A stretch of 64,000 nucleotides of DNA from Branchiostoma belcheri (GCF_001625305.1 NW_017804131.1:590885-654884); one strand, 5' to 3'. Shown: positions 25,601 to 37,757, counted from the first letter of the stretch. A program made the numbers and translations. The notes: generated by a model from the letters alone, not told the origin.

Positions 25601-27835
25601 CAAAGATGCCAAAGCAGCTATCTCTATAATCGAACAGCTGGCCATAACAACCACTTTTTCTTGGTCCTGATTGAACCCCCAAAGATAAGAGACCTGCCAA
25701 ATCAAGTTGACCACTCGTCCAACGCCACAGGCCCTGGTTGAGACTGCACATGGCCCAATCTCTGACCAGGATGATTGCTTCATTTCGACCTATCTTGTCT
25801 GCAGCCAGAAGTACATTTTTCAGCTTAGCTGTATGGTCAATTTTATGTTATATTAGCTAATTGTGTCATTGTAGTTTTAATTGGTGCCCTTGGAAATCAG
25901 CCCTTTTCAGCTAAAGGGACTACACAAATGCTCACAGAAGAAATAGATGAAAATAAAATGAAATACATAAATACCAATCTCCATAATGTAATCAAGTGAT
26001 TGATAAGAAATTAAGTATTATACTATGTTTTTGACAGTGTACTTGTACCTTCTGATAGTCAGGACAACGCTTACAGCACTCATCATGGGCTGGCCGTCCA
26101 CTCTGTATTTTGGGCATAGTCTCACAAGCCCAGAATTTCTGTCTCCCCCTTCTTCCCATCCTCCATCCTGAAATGGTGACCAATAGCACCAGGCACAAAA
26201 GGAAAAGGACAAGCACAATAATGCCTTGTCGCATTGTCAACCGGGATGCTGAAAAGACATGAACATTGTGTTAGAGTGGAGAAATTAGGCCGTTTGGCTA
26301 ACTCCTGGGGATAAGCTCCTTGTGGGTAGCCTGGGTACAATCCAGATTTTCACTCTGCAACACTAAAAAAAGTCATGATTTTTTTAGCATTGTGGAGCAA
26401 AAATCCAGATGGTATGAACAAGGCTATCTTGTGGGGATATAGGAGAGAATGATAATAATTGTATTTTGGGTTTCTGCCTCCAACAGTTATATTAAGCAAC
26501 TTAAAACAGGCTAGATTTTGGTTCATAGGTGTGTTAGTTTTCCTTTGTGTCATTATTATTAATTGGGTTCTTAATTGTAATTGGGAGAATAGAACAAGCA
26601 TTGTGGCTTTTTCTGCTTCCAGCATATTTATTTTGTATAGGTTATTTATTCTCTATAGTCTGTTTTATTTGTCTATTTCATATTTACTTTCTGTAGTTCT
26701 TGTTTTATATGCATCTACAAAATGATAAAATAAACAGGTAGCTTGATAGCAATGAGCATTTTAAGTACAAGTCAAGAACTTAATTTTCATTATTGACAAG
26801 TAAATTTTATTAATCACTCAAGTGAAATTTACAGATTACATATTTCATGTCCATTGCATTTGTATCTTACCAGAATATGAAAAATTATGTCTGTCTACTA
26901 TCTTGATGACTTTTTATAGTAGCTGAAGGATAGATGAAGGTAAACATTTGTATGGGGGTGGGGGTAGTAGCATATGCATGCACAGCTTCGTCTTTCCGGC
27001 AATTGGAATTCATGATTTCCAAAGGTATGTCCTATTTTGTTTTTTCCTTTTTATCTTGGGGAAATGATTATTCCAAACCACGTTCCATATGCAGAATTTT
27101 GTAGTATTATTTATGACAGTACTACATTTCATCGCACATGCACACACTGGACCAGTACCTAAATTATCACTCACTGGAACATAAGATAGGAACATTGAGT
27201 TTATTGTCAAGTATATCAAACATGTCAGGTGGTATATTACATGCAATATTTCCAAAATGTATTGGCCAATTATGACAGAAAGATGTAAAACATAAATGTA
27301 ACAAAGAAAGCATGAAGGGGGTGCAAAGGAAGCCGTAATGCGCTTGTTCAAGATCCCCCACCATTTCATGCAGCTAAATATACAAATAAAATGATAATGA
27401 TGATAATGAAATAGTGAGAAAATGATAACTGTATGCCAACACATGGCTTATACTACATGTATAATAAATGCAATCTTAATCCACAACATAAATAAGGATA
27501 AATTTGAGAAAGAAAGAGGGAAATGAATGATCAGATAACTGAAATCTGTCAACATACGTGTAGTGGAATAAGTTGAATAACCAAGATCGTTATTATATCC
27601 CAACTTTCCCCACGCACAGTATGTTAAATGTAGTAGCATTACGTTGAATTCCAACTATGTACTGAAATCGTAGATTGTTTATAACATGGTAAAGATGTAT
27701 ACTTACGTTTGCGCCGACGAGACAAGAACTTGCAGCCGCTATAGGGCTCCTGTATGTTCGACAACAGGTAAGTTCGTCAACAGGTAGGCGCAACAGGTAG
27801 GCAACAGTCAACGGGTACAACAATAGAACACAGGT
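19686..27835 (-). CDS. DF-2: receptor-like protein with Cys motifs, 14-residue repeat stalk, TM and death-fold domain
   Basis: No name is recognised. The CDS runs 26234-19686. Exons: 27835-27708 (5' UTR), 26248-26049 (ATG 26234), 25069-24992, 24222-24124, 23620-23537, 22897-21480, 21138-20982, 20415-20277, 19942-19686. All phases agree and the sum is about 805 residues. Residues 1-22 are a signal peptide (IIVLVLFLLCLVLLVTI). C37 and DECCKRC (51-57) resemble the start of a TNFR cysteine-rich domain, and the 24.2-kb exon adds LSCHGGLLQDNVICKSC. About 470 residues of 14-residue repeats (LDPIHQTVEALRKE) form a heptad-compatible stalk. Next come a membrane segment (RLAVVVQGACLFFMIALL), a polar juxtamembrane exon, a phase-1 intron and a death-fold exon (DFANYGVQFGLSDHEIHHI) ending YKRE. 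A third 5' Cys exon near 25.3 kb looks degenerate. A type I death-receptor role is inferred. The TNFR assignment is tentative because the Cys pattern is sparse. Confidence 0.7.
21655..22740 (-). repeat. 42-bp coding tandem repeats (14-residue units) of the DF-2 stalk
   Basis: About 25 units of 14 codons. The central block (about 21840-22460) is nearly identical at the DNA level and alternates two unit types (VEALRKE/D and LKALRIE), giving an 84-base higher-order period. Edge units are more diverged and a few carry 3-codon insertions (LDSTKQSYRTLEAYRND). Heptad spacing L-x2-I-x3-V-x2-L fits a coiled coil, although a proline falls at the third position of most units. Confidence 0.9.
23140..25530 (-). 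repeat. Tandemly duplicated exon-intron units in DF-2
   Basis: At least four related units of roughly 0.4-0.9 kb. Each carries an acceptor ACATGTAG|TCCACC on the minus strand, an exon starting STYHD, a donor context GGTGAGTCAATGTA and shared intron blocks (ATAACACTGATTTTTATTCC; CCTTTATTACCAGGACTAGC). Two STYHD exons are intact: 25069-24992 (STYHDGDDQFDASGPQCKK) and 23620-23537 (STYHDAEDQLVRLIHYH). The one at 25316 has lost its donor. The unit near 24365 keeps the acceptor but then runs to a stop without a donor. Confidence 0.75.
26249..27700 (-). other. First intron of DF-2
   Basis: The intron runs from the donor CGGCGCAAAC|GTAAGT (exon end 27708) to the acceptor TGTCTTTTCAG (26249). It is AT-rich with no recognisable exon, repeat family or RNA gene on either strand. 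Confidence 0.5.
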
Positions 27836-28150
27836 CAGATTACGAAGGGTATTCCCCACTTATTTATAGTTTGGGCATTAGAATGTAAAATTTTGCAAAA
27901 TAGAGCGAAAATATTTCTAATTGCGACTGCAGAGGTCCAGGGAATACTACTATGGGCGCTCTGGTCCTTATGTTAACGTGGGTGTCCAGTTTTCTCTGTA
28001 GTTTGACACAAAATTGTGCGAAAGTGAAAGAGGAAGTGGGTGCCATGATCTCATCGGTGCTTTCCACAGGTATCGGTCATGTGACAACGTCATTGGAAAA
28101 ACCCACCAGTCGATCCGTATATAGAAGGCTTCTAGAAAGTTCCACTGCAG
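27705..28150. promoter_or_regulatory. Compact bidirectional promoter of DF-2 (-) and TAZ-B (+)
   Basis: Two TATA boxes point away from each other: TATAAATA on the minus strand (27861-27868) ahead of the non-coding first exon of DF-2, and TATATAG on the plus strand (28118-28124) ahead of the TAZ-B leader. They are only about 250 bases apart. A one-mismatch kB site (GGGTATTCCC, 27848-27857) lies just downstream of the minus-strand TATA. The DF-2 leader contains ACCTGTTG-type words three times. Confidence 0.55.
28130..28142 (+). promoter_or_regulatory. Heat-shock-element-like triplet next to the TAZ-B TATA box
   Basis: TTCTAGAAAGTTC (28130-28142) contains three alternating units TTC-nn-GAA-nn-TTC, the canonical HSF1 binding arrangement, with a further GAA at 28124-28126 at imperfect spacing. 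It sits immediately downstream of the TATATAG box. Heat-shock responsiveness is inferred from sequence only. Confidence 0.4.
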
Positions 28151-29035
28151 TCTTGAGGTCTCGAAATCTCAGCTCCATTCCGTGGTTTGCAGTCACTGCA
28201 AATCGCATTAGATTGGAAGTTTTTGTGCTCCGGCTCTGTGACGGGAAAGCGTAATATACGGCGCGGGTGTTTGATCTTTTTGTGTGCAACTGGCGATCAA
28301 ACCAACCTTCGCCGTTCTGTGTCCCGAAAAAGAGCAATCATCAGACTGAGAAGACTTTTCGTGTTCGGCCGTTCGTGTTCCAACAAGTCGTCCCGAGTTC
28401 CACCAACGCAACCGCAGTTACCGCGGTCTTGAACAAATTCAAGTCGCACGCGAAATTTCAAACAGGTAAGTACTGCTCTTTTACATGTACATGTACGCCT
28501 GTACAAATGGTTTGGGTTTATAGGAGCAAGTAACTAGAAGTGACCAAAAATGTTTCTGCATTACCAACCTTGAAAGGAAATATGGGGATTTCTATTTGCG
28601 CAGTTTTCTAAAGGCGGCTGCCGGTCACATCCGTCGAAAAAATTATCGGCGTAAATTACTCTGAGTATGATCGTAGACTAGGGATCTATGACAATCAAAT
28701 ATCATAATCCGTTATAAAATAGTAGAAGTTGCACTACACATCAACGTCCGTTCCTTGAGAGAATGCCCTGGATTTTTCGAAAAGCTACATGTATCATGCG
28801 ACGCATGTGTAAACCTCTAGTGCGAATGTGTCGGCGAGACGAAACGTAGCTCTTTCGTAGCATTGCTAGAAGGCCTGCGAAAATTAATCATTTCGGATGA
28901 TAACGTACGGCCAATATAAACTATGTAATGGTGTCCTCACTAAATCTTTCATCTAGACAGAAAACTTATCAGGAGGCTAAATACCTGGTATTCACGGCGG
29001 CCCGGGTTCTTTCGAGCCCCGGTCTCTACCTCAGT

Positions 29036-29195
29036 TTTGGTTTGTTTTTTGGCGTGTTTTTAGCCTTTTTTTATCGGTGTTTCTTTTTTGCACTGGAATT
29101 TTCTTTTCCGTTGGGTGAAAAGAAAATTCCAGTGCAAAAAGCAAACCCCGATAAAAAAGCCTAAAACACGCCAAAAATATCTTAACCCAAACCTA
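29036..29195. mobile_element. Foldback element with arms of about 65 bases
   Basis: The left arm (GGCGTGTTTTTAGCC ... GCACTGGAATTTTC) pairs with the right arm (GAAAATTCCAGTGC ... GGCTAAAACACGCC, allowing for one-base gaps) around a short loop near 29110-29117. An AGGAGGCTA word at 28971-28979 is shared with the 7.9- and 8.6-kb foldbacks, but a common family is uncertain. Confidence 0.65.
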
Positions 29196-29995
29196 TGCTT
29201 GCTGAGCTTCGGGAAGCGCGCGGCTGGAAAGATGAGCGAAAGTGGTTAACCGTTATCTTAGCGCGGACCAACTCCTATGGCACATCGATATCTGTCTATT
29301 TGGCCAGTATCTCTGTCCAGCCACTTCTTGTCGCCAGGTAGAGGCTGTAAAGCCAGGGTGGAATTATATTACTAGCAATGAATTATGATGGATTTGTAGA
29401 TGAACAACGTGGGGAAACCGATTTAACCTAAATTATTGTGTGAATTTGTGGAATTCATAAAGTTTAGCACATTTGACTTTTAGTTGATTTTGACTTTTAT
29501 GTTAGTGACTTTACAAAACTGAAGGCTGGAGAACATACTGAAGTCCCAGGGGACAAACAGAAGGGGTAGGATAGAAGTCAAAATTATGACTGAAGGAATT
29601 GAGAAAATATTATCATGGCTTGGATTTTGAAGGTGAGTACAGATAAAAATTGCTGATTACCTTTCATCAGTTTTCAAGTTGCATAATTCATGAGCATTTT
29701 CTCAAACTCTGTCACATTGATACATGTAAGAGATGAGAATGTCATACTTGGCACATCTACAACAATTAGAAAATTTCCCAGGTCCCATGCCATTTGGATG
29801 ATAAATTAGGGCATATGTCTATGGTAGGAGAAGTTTCAAACGCTTTGTACATGTACCAGAAAGGAGGCAATATTTCTTTGCCATTATGGACAACTTAACA
29901 CCAAAGTTACAAAAAGTTTTTGCTATATCGATACATTAGGGAAAACTGAGTAATTTTTGTGGGGATAAATGATTGGTGAAAAATGTAACAGTTTA

Positions 29996-30105
29996 TATAT
30001 GTGTGTGTGTGTGTGTTTGTGTGCGTGTGTGTGTGTGTGTATGTATGAGCACGTATGTGTGTTCTGTGCGCATGTGTGTGCATGTGTGTGCGTGTGTGTG
30101 TTTGC
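29996..30105. repeat. (GT)n microsatellite, interrupted
   Basis: About 110 bases of GT/TG dinucleotides with ATGTATGAGC-type interruptions, in the TAZ-B 5' intron. Open frames through it on both strands are artefacts. Confidence 0.9.
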
Positions 30106-30603
30106 GTTCAAGTCAGTACTATGAATCAATCTGTAAAACTGAAGAATGCTCCAGTACAGTAAAAAAAAAGAGGAAGTTAAAATGTTGACACAGCGTGATT
30201 CAGGGTATTCCCCTGCAGTCCAATGGGTTAGGTGCCAAGAGGTTAAGATGGCAATTTCTCTATGATCTGATGACAACTGTTCATGTACATGTATGTTGTG
30301 ACATGTGTGGATTTAATTGCATGGTTTTAGCAGTGCTTTCTTGCCAGGAAATGATAACATAACACAGTGAATATGTATTTTGTTATTCTACCGATACTTA
30401 AAACACTACAGAATTGTTTCAACACGAACTTTAAAAATGTGAAAACCTGTTTTCCTCCCTGCAGCAAGATAACACTACAGTGCCATGGAAGTAATATTAG
30501 CATTTATAAGGGTGGTATTTCACTGGCGTGTGGTAGTTTGTGTGCATGTCACATAATTGTTGGAATTCTATTAGTGTGTCTAATGCAGCCTCCCTTATTC
30601 CAG

Positions 30604-33600
30604 GCATCATAATAGTGTTGTAATGGAGTCACCTGGACCACAGGAACATCTTTAAGAATGGACCAGGTTTGTAAACATAATAATAATAGTATTACACAAC
30701 ATTTTTTTCATATAAATGGCATCCATGTAGTATGGTTAAGAAATGTATTGGGCTTTTTGTGTATGGAAATTGTTCCAGATACAAAATGTACCTTGGTAGG
30801 GAGGCAATTCACCAGCAATGTTCTATGTACAATGTTCTATATATAAGTGTCAGTTATTTAACTGTCAATGAACAGCCTGTCAATCATTCATCACACACAT
30901 CTGCAACTTAGGGTCATCACCATTAATTTCCAATTTACCAAAAGAGGGATAATAATTTTCTTCAAAAGCAAAGTGTTCCAGAGTTCAGCCAAGCATTGGA
31001 AGATGTGCTCCAGAAGACAAGAAAGGGACTGCAGCAGATGTCATCCCCTGCTGGTGACCTTTGTCTGGGTAGCAGACTGCAAGTTCACTACGAGAGTCTG
31101 AAAAGTAACTCAGATGTAAGTTAGTCTTATGGTTACTGAATAATGTATAGGACTTTAACTTAACATCTGAAAGTTGTGATACTAATTTAACTACAATCAA
31201 ATAAGAATGTTATAAGTTCCAGTGTAACTACCGTGAAGACAAATTATGTCATTTGCTTATTGTTCGCTTGGATATGAAGTTTCATTATTGTTGTAATTGT
31301 TACTTTTCAATTACTTTTGATACAATAAGCACAATATGATATTTAGCCATTACAATAAGTACATATGATATTAAGCCATTTGTGGACCAAAGTCTTAAAA
31401 TTGGTGCAGTTTAAACTTTTCACACTACGACACATACATGTATTTACTGTTGGAAAACATCATCATCATGTTACCATTACAGTTACTGTTACACTAACTG
31501 TTATTAAATGTTAATGCTTTTTTACAGTCATGACCACAGGCCATGGCAACTTGAAAAATACTTTAATTTCTTTTCTGTCAGGTTGACTCATGCAGTTCCA
31601 ATCGTGTCCTGGATTTTGCTGTATCGAACAGTAGATATCAGCTGGAGATCGAACTCTTGCGGCAACAGTTGTCACGGAGTGAAAAAGTCAACCAAAACAG
31701 CCAGGAGGAGAACACAAGATTGCGGCAACAGTTGTCAAACAGTCAGCAGGGTCACAATGTAAGTGCCAGTAACTAACTCATTTAGTCATATATATATTAT
31801 ACAAAATGTATAAATCTTTCTATATGTATATACATGTCATGTAATTTAATTTTACCTTTTACAAAACATCGCAAATTCAACTAAGCTGTTAAGTGTTAAT
31901 GATTAATAGTTACCCATTATCTGCTCGAGATAGGATGCTTGCTACAGCTAAATTATGTATGCGCAAATAGTAATGTGTAAAGCAACATAAAAATGAGACA
32001 GCGGGCTATATCATTGACACACAATCACTCCTGCTGTGCAAATTCTGTTTTCACTAAGTGTGTACAATTTGTATATCCTGTTACAGGCACGTGTGGAGAG
32101 AAAGATAAGAGAACTACAAGATGAGGTCAGTGAAGGAAGAAGAAATCTACAGAAAGGGGAGAAAGAAAGACAAGACCTCCGTGAGGCATTGCAGTTGTCA
32201 GAGAGTAAGGTGAAGCAGCAACAGGTAATTGCACATTTTGTAAATGCCTAAAAATAATGGATATTGGGGAAAGGTTCGTATTTATGTGTGTTTCAGTTGT
32301 GGTGGGGGGCATTAGCTGATTGTAATCCTGAGCATTTAACATTGAATTTCCATACACAGTAACAGCTTTGTTATATATAAAATCTGTAATCTCCAAGCAG
32401 GTGTTTGGGTAGATTGTTTTCTGATTTGGCAAGTGTACTGGGGGTAGAGTTTTTAAAAATCTGGCCTCGGTCGGTCACACTTGACCAAACTGGTAAAACC
32501 CTAAATTCACATGAGCACTGTACTTTTAGTAACTGTGAGCATCAAACAGTCCTATACGAGAATGAGTCTGTCTGCATTGCAAACATTTTTCTGTATTAAC
32601 CACTTATCCTTGGGGCACTATGCTAGCTTCACCATTTCAGATGGCTCAATTACGGTCAGAAAAAAGCAGCAGCTCTGAAAACGTACATTGCGATTTTCTA
32701 TCCCAACGTCTGCTTGGAGCTGTCTTCAATATAGACTCAGCATACATTCTTTGGCAGACAAGAAAAGCAATACATATCTGTACAAGATGATATATGTCTA
32801 AGAGTTAGTTGTGTATTATTTCTCATTGTAAGAAAATAAATGAGTCATTGTATCGCCTCATCTAGTAGAAGGTTGATGTTGGTACAGGAAATTGTTGACA
32901 GTTTATACCCGGTCCGGTAACTAACAGATCGCTAAGGAAAGGGCCTGGGCAGACCTTGATACCCGGATGGCTGCTACAAAGAAACTGGTGGAGGATTACA
33001 CTGCTGCAGCTGAGATGGCCCAGCAGGATCTCCAACATCTCACAGAGCGTGTCAGGGAGCTTGACATGCTTTTGAGGAGCTTCTACCCTCTGGTAAGGAA
33101 TCAACATGTCATGCAACACTATTTTGCATCCTAGATAATTATATATAAGTCCAGGATGCCGGAAATCTAATGTTAAATGATTTTTAGTACCTTTCCTTTT
33201 CATAATCTTCTTGAATGAGTCATCTCCAAGCAGCAGACATATAATGTAAAGAAATGCATATTAACAAATTGAAAATGTGTTAGAATTGATATAAATTGTG
33301 CAGTGTACATATTTTCACTGTACGTGTAACGTTACATTTATGTAACGTTACACGTCGTACATGTACACATATATGTACACCACACAAAATGCTTTTAAAT
33401 ACTCAGACTATTGCAAAAAATGCCACTATTGTCTACATCACTTTATTAAGATACACAAAGTTTACCATCCATTCATTAAGTTTTTAAAGCTCAATATTCA
33501 ACCATTCATTTCCAGCTCCCTAGTACTGAGATGGTGGAAACATTTCTGCATGACATCCCAGTCCTGAAAGACTACTGTCTTCTTGTTAGTCACCTTGAAA

Positions 33601-35921
33601 AGTGTTCAAGCTGTCTGCAAGTGGTGCCTTTGTTTTGGCACGTAAAGACTTGTGACAAAGTTTGTTGCGAAAAGTGCAAAATGTTGGTGAACTTGTATAT
33701 CGGGCACGTAGCGCACTGCCAGGAAACAACCTGTAAAGTGCCATACTGCATGCACTTTAAAACACGTTCGCAACAGCTTAACTTGTCAACACAAGACCTT
33801 GCGACAAATCAACAATTCCACAAAGAAGTCCTGAGCTGTCTCCAAAGAGTCATTCCCCAAGCAACTGAGGTACATGTGGTTTTAATTCAATAATTAGTAT
33901 TTTGTAACTTCTTTAACTAAGGCATATATTATAATTGTCAAGTGATTTCAGAGTCAAGTATTGGTTCATTGTTGATTTTATGATAGATGGAACAAACAAG
34001 GAAGAATTTGTAAATTAAATTGCCATGATTAATCTTGAATCTCTGTGATTCCAAGCCCGCTGTATCAGAATGAGACTTTGTAAATTTTAATTATGAAAAC
34101 AACTGAATGAATCTCTTCAACGAAAACAACTGACTTTTGGTCGTAATTTGATTTATAAACAAAGCTGACCATTGAACAATTCACTGAATTATAGAGTGAT
34201 GGCATCCTTCTCCATCAACCTGGTGAGCATGACCCCTACCACAGGCGCCAAATGACACCTGCATTACAGGTACATAATGTATAACGATGACAATGACAAT
34301 GACACCTCCACTCCAGCATGGAGTGAGTGAGTGAGTTAGTGAGTGAGAGAGAGTGAGTAAATGAGAGTGAGTGAGAGTGAGTGAGTAAATTAGAGTGAGT
34401 GAGTGAGTGAGTGAGTGAGTGAGAGTGAGTGAGTGAGTGAGAGTGAGTGAGTGAGTAAATGAGAGTGAGTCAGTGAGTGAGAGTGAGTGAGTGAGTGAGT
34501 CAGTCAGTCAGTCAGTCAGTCAGTCAGTCAGTAGAACAATGCGTTCAAAATTAGATGTCTTTCAACAGTTTACCAAAGTTTTTGTTAGCTGTTGAAAGCA
34601 TTTGTTGGAAAGTAGATTGAGTTACTATTACTGGCTGACATTTCGTTTATGAAATTAGCCTCTCTAACCGTTTTTAACAAAAATGGGGAGATAGAAAAAT
34701 ATCAAGTTTGCCTTCCAACATTTACTTCGAGATTTCCTGGTTATTTCAATCAGACCATATTAGAAATGCAACATAGTGTACATACTGTACTACATCAATA
34801 CTTCTATTCTTATACTATATTGTAGCATATCTACAATTATGTACTGGCTGTGCTATTCCTGTGATTCTCTGCATCCTAAAGCAAATCAATATATAAATTA
34901 TCTTATATTGTCTATTATAATCATTATGGTAAGTTTCAATCTACACATCATCTTGCTTCTTTCTCACAAGCTTCACTGCAGAAAAAAAAGTAAAGTGACT
35001 CTAACAGGTACTGTATCTGATCATCCTCTGGCTTTGCTATTGAGTCTACAATTCAACTGTTTGTATGCTTAAAAAAATGTGTCACTAAGTATAAAACAAG
35101 ATACATGTACTCTCAACACGGTAGCTCCAAATATATTTATTTTAGTGATCAAGACACTGTTAGCATCTCATGCATTCCTCTCCACTTCTTACTGCGAATG
35201 GCAGAATACACCAAATAAAATTAAAACAATTTCACAGTGTTGTAATTATCTAAATGTGGTAAACAACATATGATTATCTACATATTAAGCAATCATGAAA
35301 GTTCATCTGTGTTGGTAGTTACATGTTTTAAGTTAAAACTTTTGGTCCAACACAAAAAAGTTGTCTCACCTAGAGCTTTTGACCAGACACTCTGGTCTTC
35401 CTTAGTGGACTGACCCAGTGAAGCCATGTGACAAGCTTCATTGGGTCAGTCTACTGAGGAAGACTCGAGTGTGTGGTCAAAAACATTTTAAGCAGATGTT
35501 AATAAAGTCAACGATTGATAGAGATCTATTCTTCTGTTTACAGACGCTTCTGAGACTTTTCTCATCACATGTGAAACCAGTCCAGGAACTTATGGTGTGG
35601 TGTTTTAAACACCACAAGGAATGGTCCTCGCTTAGTCACGAGAAGAACTGCCCAGTGTGCCATATCTTTCAGCCCATCCTACGAAGGTGTGGCACCTGTC
35701 ATGTTGATATGTGTGAGACATGTGTAATAGCTTGTTGTGCATGTGCAAAGTACACTCTGCAGTGTCGCAATGACAGTTGCACATTTCCATTCTGGAACAC
35801 TCCTTTTAAAACCTCAGTGTGCCACAGAGATACAACTTATCCATCTCGAGTTAAACTTACAATGTTCAGGGAAGTTGTCCGTCAGATTTGCTATGCTTTG
35901 CTGACTTCTAATTCTCATTAG
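30604..35921 (+). CDS. TAZ-B: coiled-coil protein with two TAZ-like zinc domains
   Basis: Paralogue of TAZ-A in opposite orientation. Exons, all phase 0: 30604-30666 (ATG 30658, only MDQ), 30969-31115, 31582-31758, 32087-32224, 32928-33092, 33516-33869, 34195-34269, 35544-35921, giving 480 residues. Residues about 50-212 are coiled coil (RYQLEIELLRQQLSRSEK). Residues 213-330 carry a TAZ2-like zinc domain (HVKTCDKVCCEKC, HVAHCQETTCKVPYC). Residues 356-480 carry the second TAZ-like domain. Exon lengths, phases and the helix before the zinc domain (LLRSFYPL vs LLRGLHPL) mirror TAZ-A. In the second domain the final H-x3-C-x4-C-x4-C unit reads YTLQCRNDSCTFPFW, so one His and one Cys ligand are replaced. 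A 10-codon upstream ORF (MESPGPQEHL, from 30633) precedes the start. The gene shares a divergent promoter with DF-2. Function is unknown; an adaptor role is inferred. Confidence 0.8.
32389..32720. mobile_element. MITE-like element with ATCTCCAAGCAG ends, in TAZ-B intron
   Basis: The left end ATCTCCAAGCAGGTGTTTGG and the right end (reverse complement AGCTCCAAGCAGACGTTGGG) are imperfect inverted repeats related to the 100-bp element at 7487-7586. No clear target-site duplication. An unpaired end lies at 33222-33233 and a diverged one at about 34706-34732. Confidence 0.5.
33322..33355. repeat. Perfect palindrome in TAZ-B intron
   Basis: ACGTGTAACGTTACAT, then TT, then its exact reverse complement, forms a 34-base hairpin. 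GTAACGTTAC-type words are common in this genome, so this may be a repeat end. Confidence 0.6.
34314..34532. repeat. (GTGA)n/(GTCA)n microsatellite
   Basis: About 220 bases of tetranucleotide GAGT/GTGA units with AAAT interruptions, changing to CAGT units at the right end. It lies in the intron between the two TAZ-like domains of TAZ-B. Confidence 0.95.
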
Positions 35922-37757
35922 TATTATATTACCATCATTCATATGATATATCTTATACGTCAAAATATAACCATGGTGATTAGCCAGACATTTGCTGAAT
36001 TGTTACATTTTTTTTTTCTTTGAGTGCATCTGTGTGTTTTATACCTTGACAATTGTTGAAGGGATAGGCACTATGCTACTGTGCTGTGAAAGTATAGATA
36101 GACATGTTACATAGTGTCCATGCCTTTATTTGTATTGTACTTTTTTTTTGTTTACATATTAAACACATTAGATTATAAGATTTTCATCCAATCCTCCTTG
36201 AAAATATTATAATCATGGTATCTTTAAAAAAAAGAACTTTATAACAGACTGCATGAAATGCTAATGTCTGATTGATTCAGCCCAAGGTTGAAGGTAGTTT
36301 GGATGGAATTGCTACTGGAGAAGATGGTAAAGTAAAATTTGTATGTAAATGTATTGCAATGTATTATGAAGAAAGCCAATTGTGTAATATATGAGAATTG
36401 TACATAGTACTAGCATCCAAAATATGTCAATTTGACACAAATATAAACATAAAATAGAAATGTGACTAGTCAACATTGTACATTATTTGACATTGACAAG
36501 CCATACATTCTTTACTATGAGAATAATTATTGCTGCCAAATGTCAGTCTGTACATACATGCTGCAACATTCAGACCTTATTCTCTGAGTTGAGCCTGATT
36601 CAATTTGGTAAATTTAAGCACGTAATCTGATATTTGTAAAAGTTAATGTACTACTAATATTCAAATGTCTGGTTCATGCAAAAAGCAAGGCACAGTAAAA
36701 ATAAATGTTTTAACATTATAATTGGACAATATTTGCCAATTGTCTGCTTATTTCGAGTCACAGAAAGTAGAGCAACAGGAACTCATGCTATTGATTAAAC
36801 TCATCAAAAAGTCAGACAACAGACAAAAGCCATTTTATATGTCAAGAGACATCTTTATTGTCAAACAAACACACATTTCAAACATCTTGCCGCACTTCTT
36901 TAAAACCACAGCACACAACAATACTAGCAAATTTTATATTTACATACATACATGCACATCACAAATCATCAAGTGCACATTACTGTAAAGTGTAAACAAA
37001 TACAACAGCCAATGTTGCCACCAGATTAACCACCATACAGCTAGCATAAAGCCCTTTAGTTTATGTCACACCCAATTTTAGACAATTCTGAATGCATGAC
37101 AGTCTGGATTACTGAGCAAGTATTGATACATATCAAGCACATTCACAGCAAATCTACAATCAGTCAGTGAACTTGTGATTCTAGTGATAGTCATTTCCAT
37201 TAGACATGTATATAACACTACATGTACATGTAGTTCAAGAGCATGTATTGTGTTTGCAAAGCATTATAGAAGGAAACAACCAATCAATTAAATGTAATTC
37301 CATCTAGTTTTGGCCAAATTGTAATAAAAAAAGTACCATTATACTGGTTTCTTACATACCTTAACAATGTGCAGCTTGAAAAAGGAACTGCGAACAGTTG
37401 ACTTGAGGAAAATTTTCCTGGCTGAGACCCATACAACCTCTCCCTAGAAAGGACCATCTGTGTTTGAAATCATTAATGCCCTATTTTCCCACCGAAAAAA
37501 AGCTGCAGATCCAAAGAAAAGTATACGTAACCACGGATCACAATGATATGCACCAACATCTGTGCAGTTCTAAAGGAAACTGCTATAGGGGTGCAACATT
37601 TAATCGTTTTGACTTTCAGGGCCATGACCTAGCCACATGCCACATAGCACAAAAAATGTCAGTTTACTTCTGAATTATCTTGGACAGCAACAAGATACAG
37701 ACCAATACATCTGAGAACATTAAACCTCCTGACTCTTGTACAGGTACCTTATTTATC

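Larger units (their letters stand above)
28143..30603 (+). other. TAZ-B 5' leader and first intron(s)
   Basis: The leader ends at the strong donor AAACAG|GTAAGTACTG (28465/28466). A second donor-like GAAG|GTGAGTAC near 29631 may end another non-coding exon. The rest is intron with one foldback element (about 29036-29195) and a (GT)n microsatellite. No coding exon is seen. Confidence 0.45.

Noticed and set aside
25532-25783. A minus-strand frame with several Cys residues (CAVSTRACGVGRVV) as another DF-2 ectodomain exon
   Set aside because: No acceptor/donor pair gives a phase-0 exon matching its neighbours, and the sequence does not resemble the STYHD units.
27952-28254. A 100-codon + strand frame beginning MGALVLMLTWVSSFLCS
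   Set aside because: It crosses the divergent promoter, including the TATA box at 28118, and has no downstream donor in frame. Probably promoter and leader sequence.
29923-30276. Frames over the (GT)n tract on both strands
   Set aside because: Dinucleotide repeats give long Cys-Val or Thr-His frames without biological meaning.
34314-34532. CRISPR-like or satellite array at 34.3 kb
   Set aside because: It is a simple tetranucleotide microsatellite without spacers.
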